Source: Trema orientale (Eukaryota > Streptophyta > Magnoliopsida > Rosales > Cannabaceae). Taken from it: 64,000 bases of DNA. Position numbers and translations under genes: made by a program. The number at the start of each line of letters is the position of its first letter. The first letter of the stretch is position 1. Positions 56,950 to 64,000 of this stretch are shown piece by piece. The stretch lies in assembly GCA_002914845.1 (NCBI GenBank), contig JXTC01000165.1, positions 246,696 through 310,695 on the forward strand. The letters are read 5' to 3'. The notes below the pieces were generated by a model. The model worked only from the letters and a program-made list of their open reading frames with translations. It did not search any database and was not told where the DNA came from.

Positions 56950-57513
56950 GTCACTAACTAAAATATTAAGTCATAAAATATTGTGATAATAATGTAATGT
57001 GGAGAAAATTAAGAAAATGTGACGTATCAAAATTTTATTAAACAAAAAGTACCACGACATCCTATGACAATTGTTAATTTTTTATTAGAAAATTGTCAAT
57101 TTTAAGCCACATCATTAAGGAGCTCGTGCTACATCACCATGACACCACGTGTCGCAATAATATTAGGCCATTTGTTGCTCTTGGATAAATGACACATCCT
57201 TCATATTTGTCAAGCTATTAGATATACACAACATGAAGAAGACATATAGCAATTAGGTGTCAATTGCCGTTTAGACCTCTAAACCTAATCCATGCCGCTA
57301 CACTGCTTGAACGTGCCTATATAAGTGTACATCAGCTTTGTAATGGAGAGGATTATCATATATGTTGTCTTCAATGTTTTTACTATCAATTTAATACTTA
57401 AAGCTCCATTTAGTCTTTTCCTGCAACCAAAATCCCTCTCGTGCGTCTAACTATTACTCTTAAAATTTCATACTCATAGACTATCCTTGTCAACATACAT
57501 ATATACTTATATA
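56950..57513 (+). repeat. Dispersed repeat R, copy 2
   Basis: It matches the left flank of copia B (41950-42280) and then continues with 225 bp lost from copy 1, including CTATATAAGTG (a TATA-like word, about 57320) and a CCATTTAGTCTTTTCCTGC end. It is split at 57514 by the hAT element. The layout (CACGTGTC, TATA word, leader-like tail) resembles a promoter, but no coding exon follows. Confidence 0.65.
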
Positions 57514-58422
57514 CAGTGGTAGAGCCAAAAATATACTTTAGGGTGCTAAGAGATCAAAATTTTAAGTTAGCTTAAATAAAAATTCAATAAAGTCCAATTT
57601 GTTTATATATTTTTCAAGTTTAATCTCAAATATCTAGATTATAATCTAAAATTAGTTTTTCTAACTTCGTAGTTGTAATTAGATATGTAAAAGTAATTCT
57701 TACTCTATTTGATGTTATAGTTATATCATGTTTTCTCATGTATAGAATAATGAGTGTAATTTTTATTTAAAATACCTTCTAAATTAAAGATAAAAAATTC
57801 ACTAATTTTATAAATTTACAAACTCTGAAAAGTAAACAAAAATAATATAAAATTTATAAACATGTATCTTTTTACATAATACATATATATTACAAAAAAA
57901 AATGTCATAACTAAATATGTAAGTGAATTTTTTTGTTTCAAATGAAAATATGTGAGTGAATTAAAAAACATTTTAGAAAATAGAAATATAAAAAAATTTA
58001 GACCAATCCACTATAAAAATATGTATAAATACACACAAAAATATCACATTTATTGAACAAAAAGTTATTTTTTCCAATTTTATACGTTGCCTAACAGATT
58101 AAACAATTGCTAGTTGTTTAATTCAATAAATTTAAAAAAAAAATAACTTGTCGATAAAAGTTGAGAAAAAAAATATAGAGGTAAAAGAAATGAAGATAAA
58201 CTATATATAAGAAATTTAGAGTTAAATAGATTGATGATATTTAAAGATTAGATAAATAATTAATCAAATTTTGAATGGATTAAATGTAGAAAATTTAAAT
58301 TTAATAGAAAAAAATAATTTAATATACAAATACTATATGTATAGTGTCAGGATTTTTTTTTTTTCTGAAAATCCAAGGGGGCCATATGCCTCACTTGCGA
58401 GCCTAACGAGGCTCCACTACTG
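57514..58422. mobile_element. Non-autonomous hAT element, 909 bp, CAGTGGYRGAGCC ends
   Basis: The ends are CAGTGGTAGAGCC and, on the other strand, CAGTAGTGGAGCC, of the widespread plant CAGTGGCGGAGCC family. A perfect 8-bp direct repeat CTTATATA flanks it (57506-57513 and 58423-58430). The related site near 51440 in repeat R copy 1 is uninterrupted. The interior is AT-rich and lacks a transposase. The flanking sequence is itself TA-rich, so part of the 8-bp match could be by chance. Confidence 0.88.
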
Positions 58423-58541
58423 CTTATATATATATATAACCTACATACGTACACCTCACGCATACACATCATATATATATATATATATATCTCATGTAAA
58501 AACTCATATTTTTATATATATATATTTTTAATAACAAGTGG

Positions 58542-58694
58542 GCAAGGATGTAGTCCCGCTCATGGGACCAGTCCCATTCATATTTTGACCAACACAGTTC
58601 ATGTTCTAGCCAACACAGATTGGTTAAAATATGACATGTGTTGGCTAAAACATGAACGGGACCAGTCCCTTCGAGGGGACTACATCCGTGGCCT
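58542..58694. mobile_element. GGATGTAGTCCC MITE, copy 2 (TSD AACAAGTGG)
   Basis: Ends GCAAGGATGTAGTCCC and, inverted, CCACGGATGTAGTCCC. AACAAGTGG flanks both sides (58533-58541 and 58695-58703); the match extends to 11 bases, so the exact edge is ambiguous by a base or two. Interior as in 25319-25493 but with one unit of the 22-bp repeat. Confidence 0.85.
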
Positions 58695-58734
58695 AACAAG
58701 TGGGGCCTATATATTTTGAAAAGTCAAAACTTAT

Positions 58735-60868
58735 ATCTCTCTCTCTCCTCTCCCTCTCGTTCATTCTCTCAATGCTGACCAATTAAAAAAAAAAAGAAGA
58801 TTACATATATATGTATATATATCTTCCTCTCTCCTCTCCCTCGACTTCTTCCGGTTTACTGTGTCTGATGCCTAGCTGACCACTGTTGACGTGCATTCTG
58901 GCCGAATGGAGCTACGCAACCACCGGAATTGTGACGAAAACCTCTGAAAATGTCACAAACCGACGTTGCAGCATCGCTGGATGCCTGGTTTGCTGGCAGT
59001 GAGGGAGAGCTGCCGTGGACAAAAATCGGCACCGACGTTGATTTCGGTGACGGTAGAACCTGAAACTTGGCTTGATCAACTCGTCTCGACACAAGGATCA
59101 TCATGGAATATATATATTATAACTCGAAACTTCCCCGATTTAAATTCACCATTTTTGATAGTTTTAAGTTATTTTAGTTTTGTGTTATGATTATTCAATC
59201 CGACTGATAGAGCGTAAAATAAACCTCATATTTTTTATGTACTTGTGAAAACATGAATTTTGAGATATATATTGACTATTTTTAGTGACCAGTATGAAAA
59301 ATGAGATTGGACGGCACTGATTTTGTCTTGTTTTGCATGCCATGGGCCGGGCTCGGCCCGAGCCTGAATTGGTCAAATTAAATATCTAACTTAGTGTTTT
59401 TGGGTATTCTGAATTCAGTGGTAATCTCCGTTTCTCCATTTGAGACTCCGGTGGAAAGTCACTTTTCCGAGTGGACTTATTGGGATCCCGAAACAACCGT
59501 TCAAACACCTAAGTAACCAACAGGAGTATCTTCGAGCATCTTTAGCTTGGTAAAGCTACCATAATCAGGTAGGGTTCCATTACCAGGATTTATATATGCT
59601 TTAATTTAAATTTTTTACATTATGACTATTTTGTAAAAAATCGTGAATGAAACGATATTTTGATAAACTATTGGAAAATCCTAGATTATTCTGGAATTGG
59701 AATGTATAACTTTTATACATATTTATAAAATCGTGATTTTGGAGTGGTTAAGCAAATTTGCTGCCCATGGTGTAGTAAATTCCAGAATAATATCAAGTGG
59801 AGTTTTAAAGTATTGTTTGGTTATATATTATATGGTTATTATATATCTTATTACATGTTGTACATAGCATAGGATCACATATGAGATACATCTTGGGTAT
59901 CATGGTATTTAGTAGGTGACTAGTATCCCCGCCCTTAGTGAAAGCCCGTAAACTCGCGCGGGATTTTCTGATTACCCTCACTCAGTAGGATAGGTACTCA
60001 GTTGCCCCTCCGATTCGGTAGGAATAGACACATGGGTGTCCCTCCGGTTTTTTGGGATAGATATCAGGCAGAGAATACTTTATATATGTAGTACGAGTTA
60101 CTCTAGTTCGTGATGAGATGATGTGAGCTCATGTAATAGGATGATTTATGATATGTACAATCTTGTGGCTCTGGTTTTAGTTTTGAATATGTGATTATTA
60201 TGGATTTCAATTATTTTATAAACTCGGTTTATAAATGGGTTTCAGAAAGGTACTCACCATGCAGGTTTGGTAAAAATTACATCCATTCAAAAAGGTAATT
60301 GAGTTTCTACTGAGCATATGAATACTCATCTCTACTTTCTCCTAATTTCAGGTGTTGGATTATTTGTGGTAATTGTCATGGTAGCTAGACAAGCTGTTTG
60401 ACTTGTACCTGTAGTCATGTTTCTATTCTTTGGTGGTTTCTATATCCTGTTTTGGTTTTCTTTCCTCGTTTACATATTTAGCATTGTTTGTTGTTTTTAC
60501 TAAATGGATATATGAGGATAACAATATTACAAATTTGAGTACTTGGAATCATAAATGATTTTATGTAAATTATTTTAGACTTTGGGCCTAAGGTTTAAAA
60601 CTGAACTCTTTTTACCAAAAATTTACGATTTTAAGTAAAAGTTTCTAATTGAATAAAATGGAATTCCTCTAAAATTTAACTGTATATTTTCTCGAGAAAT
60701 TTAAAATTAATGAGAGGATATATATTTTGAAATTTACTTACTTTTGAGGACTAAAAGTTCAAAATTCTAAGTACTTGATTTTCTAAAATTTTTGAAATTC
60801 ACTATTTTTTTTTATTATTTCAACTTAAAATTACTAAAAGTCACGGCTTTGGATTTTCGGTCATGACA
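58735..60868 (+). repeat. Gypsy LTR-like block, copy B
   Basis: Homologous to copy A (34370-35592 plus 37174-38215). It ends GGATTTTCGGTCATGACA, a form typical of chromovirus-type gypsy LTR ends, and is followed by a primer-site-like word. It contains TCGGTAGGAATAGACA and CAGTAGGATAGGTACTCA words near 59980-60070 and a CAGGT (60350) at the same place as in copy A. The small open frames at 58856-59190 are in its GC-richer leader and have no domain. Confidence 0.55.
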
Positions 60869-60871
60869 GAA

Positions 60872-60884
60872 TTAATATTGGAGC
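60872..60884 (+). other. Degenerate tRNA(Met) primer-binding site
   Basis: TTAATATTGGAGC, four mismatches from TTGGTATCAGAGC, three bases after the LTR end. The following TTCAGGCTTCAAATTCG resembles the stretch after this site in related elements. Weak on its own; its position after the LTR end is what supports it. Confidence 0.4.
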
Positions 60885-63800
60885 TTCAGGCTTCAAATTC
60901 GTCTAAGACCTCGCTTGTGGTATTTTTGTGTTTAAAAAAGGGTTTTGGAAAACTATTTGACAGATACCTCTTGCATCACTTAGGAATTTGCAAAATATGT
61001 TGTCTTTGTTTCAATTCATTACGAATCCTTCGTTCACCTCCCTAGGGTAGAACTCTGATATCCCTGGGATAGTTATACCACTGAAATTCTAGTCCCAGAA
61101 GTGTCAGAAATAATACGAGACTAGTGAATTCTACTCTTGTCGAAATTCCTCAATTCAAATGGACATTCCCCTTTTGTATTCCTATGTCCATTATGGTGAT
61201 AAGCTATATGAACCTCGTAGGTTCTAAGATAGCAATTCCATATCTCATATCTTGATTGACATGACTTGACACTATTTGTGCTTGTGGGATTATGACTCGA
61301 ATTTCTTAGAAATTGCCTATGTATGACTAATTTGTTTGGGTGTTTGGTAAATCACTTTCATAGTCTTGTGTCATGCATTAATTGGACTTTTGGATAGTTA
61401 TGACATATTGGTTTTTCATTCATGGATTGATATAATTATATGGACTTGGTTATAGATTAAAAATTGTTCTTTTGTAGTCTTACCAAATTTGATTTTCGTA
61501 AGAAAATTCTTGAATTAGTAGAATTTGGTTAGAATTAAAGTCATATTATTTGGGGTTGAAACTTTTGAAAATTTGAAATTGACAATTTAGGTTAGTTACA
61601 ATATGAACCCTTGCATTTTATCGTTGTAGCATGTTTTGCTTCTAGAGAAACTTTGAACATTTTGTTTAAAAAAAATAATAATAAAAAAAATTGAATATAG
61701 ATTAGGTAAAAGTAATTTATTTTTCAAGGAATATATGATTTTAGAAATTTTGGGCTATTAGAGATTTGGGGTTTGTCAATTTACCTATTATAAAATTTGA
61801 ATTTTGGTTTATACTAAATTTAGTTGTAGTACCAACTTAATCCTAATTTACAATTGGTAATGTTAGTTGGAAAATATTTTAGGTCAAGGTAATTTTTATG
61901 AACTAAAAGTTCCAGTTATTTTTCCTAAATTTGAACATAAAAAGGCTTAAGACATGATTAATTGGTTTTGAAACTCTAGGAAATTCCAAATTGATAATTT
62001 TAGTTTTGAATGAGGTAGATATTTGCATTTGACTAATAAGTTATCTTTGTTTTCAATGGAACCATATAAATCTTAATTTTGAGAAATAGTTGGGTGTACA
62101 TGATTAATATTTTTTAAGGATTGTCTCTTAAAAAAAAACAAAAATAAGAGTACCACTTTGAGTCTAAGGTTTGAGAAATTGTCAGCATTATAAAATTTAA
62201 ATAATTACTTTTCTTAAAACTAGTTGTGGTACTAGTGAGATTTTATTGCACATTTAGTGATGTTAATTTTAAAAAAAGTTCCTAAATATTTTTCCTAGTT
62301 TTGAATATAGTAGATACAATTATTAAAAAATTACCGAGTTTCTACTTGTCACTTGATTTTGAATCTAAGAAAAGCTTTGGAAAAATTGATTTACAAAGTA
62401 ACTTGGACTTTAACATAAGATGTTTATGGAAATTTCTATGAAAACTTTTTGCAACAAATTTATATTTTTAATGAAATCCTTGGTGTGATTTAATATGGTA
62501 TACGTATAAATTCTTGGAAACTTGTGTATATATTTTTAAAAATTAAATTTATAATATCTGGTTACAAGAATTATGCTAAGTAAAATTGGTTTTGCTAACA
62601 TATTTAGAACCTTGTCTAAATAGAGAAATTTTAGATTTTGAAAACTTAGTTTGGAAGTTTTATGAAATCTTGTCGTTATGACTTTATGTGCCTTGTTATT
62701 TAGATATGTATATTCTTTCAAACTTCTCTATTATGTACGTGACTTGCTTTATTAAGGTATACATGATTTTGATATTGGTATTTTTTAGATTGTTAAATCC
62801 TTGTTGGTTAAATTGTAACAATCCTTGTTGGTTAATAAGTGATTGCGCACTAGTTAAGTAAGTAAAGTTGTATTGACTTTGAATTAATTGCTTCAATTGG
62901 ATAATTGAGCACTTATACAATTGATTTGATTTAGTATCTTAAGTGTTGGGAACTCCTAGTGTTGGAGGCTTAGGATGATATTTTATTTGAGATTTTGGAA
63001 TAAAAAAATATTTTAGTTTTGAATATCTAAGTCTTAGAGAGACTTAGGTGATGTATAATGATACATGGTATCTTCTTTTTTGATATTAAAATTTAAACTA
63101 ATCGATTTATGAAACTTGAATTTTCTAATGGGTAAGGGCTATGGATTGATATGCCTCGATTTGACATTTGGTAAATTTTGAATATGCATATAAATGTGCT
63201 TTATTTTCTTTGAAAACATAATTTAAACTTTAAATTCATGGAGTTTATGCATATTATATATTGGCTGGCTATATAAAAAGGTTATTTTCTATAAACATGC
63301 TTTACAAGTTGAGTGAGGTTTGAAAAAAAAAAAGGAATTACACTTAACATACGCTATTATTTTCTAAAATGCTTTATAAGTTCTTCCTATTATTAAAATG
63401 TCTTCTATAAATCGTTTTTAATAAAATTTTACTAGAGTGTGGTGACTTTAAAGTTATAAAACCTGAAGAAAGCCTCACTAAGCATTACCTAAAGTTTTTT
63501 TATTAATAAAGAATTATAGTAAATTATTTGCATAATGTGGTTTACCAACGAAAAGAAAATATGCTTTTGAATCTCTTAGAGAGACGTGTTTGAAAAATAC
63601 GGAAAGTTTTGAAATTTTAAGAAAATTTCTATTATGTTTATGATATGAACTCCGCCAACTTGTGACGAAACCCAAAATAAGGATGATACCTAGGACCATT
63701 CTACAATTAGATTCGTATAGAAAATCTCGACCCAACACCTATAAAGAGATGTGAACCTTGGTATAAAGAAGGACGCCACAATCAAGGATAGAAAACTCGA

Positions 63801-64000
63801 TTGATAAGTCAAGGAATGAACACCACAGAGAAATCTGATAAGTTGGAATAAGTTTTCAAAGAACCAAAGAGAAATTACTTTCAACTTTAATGAATTATAA
63901 TCTGATATTTTAATTAAGCTAATGGCCATTTATATACACAGGGAGCATGAAATTTGTAGCTAAAAAACACCTAAGAAGCTGCCCAAAACAAGAAAAGGAA
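60885..64000 (+). other. Internal leader of the copy B element; no gene recognised
   Basis: AT-rich DNA with no long reading frame. Short words such as AAATTTGAAATTGA.. and AGTTTTGAA recur, and GATTGTTAAATCCTTGTTGGTTAA..AATCCTTGTTGGTTAA is a near-direct repeat at 62788-62840. Minus-strand frames at 62536-62920 and 63514-63929 have no domain. If copy B is a 5' LTR, gag should lie beyond the window or has decayed. Confidence 0.35.

Overview
This window looks like nuclear DNA of a eudicot plant. It is AT-rich, its genes have many short GT-AG introns on the minus strand, and most of it is Ty1/copia and Ty3/gypsy retroelement debris, small inverted-repeat transposons and low-complexity DNA. I see nothing prokaryotic and no CRISPR array. 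One unresolved base (N) lies at 30778.

The only host genes I can support form a tandem cluster of malectin-like/LRR receptor kinases (LRR-I subfamily type), all on the minus strand. RLK1 (16025-20074) reconstructs as an intact 13-exon gene of 883 codons: signal peptide, malectin-like ectodomain, LRRs, membrane helix and RD-type kinase. RLK2 (25663-29691) is open across 8 exons (535 codons) and matches RLK1 exon by exon through the ectodomain and LRRs. It then stops at the membrane helix, and no kinase exons follow. A third copy survives as scraps: a kinase tail at 1772-2114 and a possible signal-peptide exon near 9525-9617, with nested transposons between. The tail ends exactly where a gypsy LTR begins (2115). 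If expressed, RLK1 would be a cell-surface signalling kinase and RLK2 a signalling-dead surface or secreted relative that could bind the same ligands or partners.

Layout: 1-1771 no gene, one TIR element. 1772-9900 broken RLK3 plus a gypsy 5' LTR and gag carrying a hAT element (8-bp TSD), then a 3'-truncated minus-strand copia. 9928-15209 a copia element with both LTRs, flush PBS and PPT and a 5-bp TSD, carrying a CACTA-like insertion. 16025-20074 RLK1. 20445-25500 non-coding repeats: a diverged tandem duplication, a minisatellite and several MITEs. 25663-29691 RLK2, with a repeat-filled second intron. 29970-34400 MITEs, a LINE 3' end and a 2.2-kb foldback. 34370-38215 a gypsy-LTR-like block split by a CACTA-like element. 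38230-42280 small repeats only. 42281-51396 a decayed plus-strand copia of about 9 kb, with a GC-rich patch and a long cryptic AT-rich stretch. 51400-58700 LTR-like debris, a 779-bp tandem duplication, a hAT element with perfect TSD and a MITE. 58735-64000 a second gypsy-LTR-like block followed by its leader.

Nested insertions give a relative order of events. I find no tRNA, rRNA or recognisable ncRNA gene.
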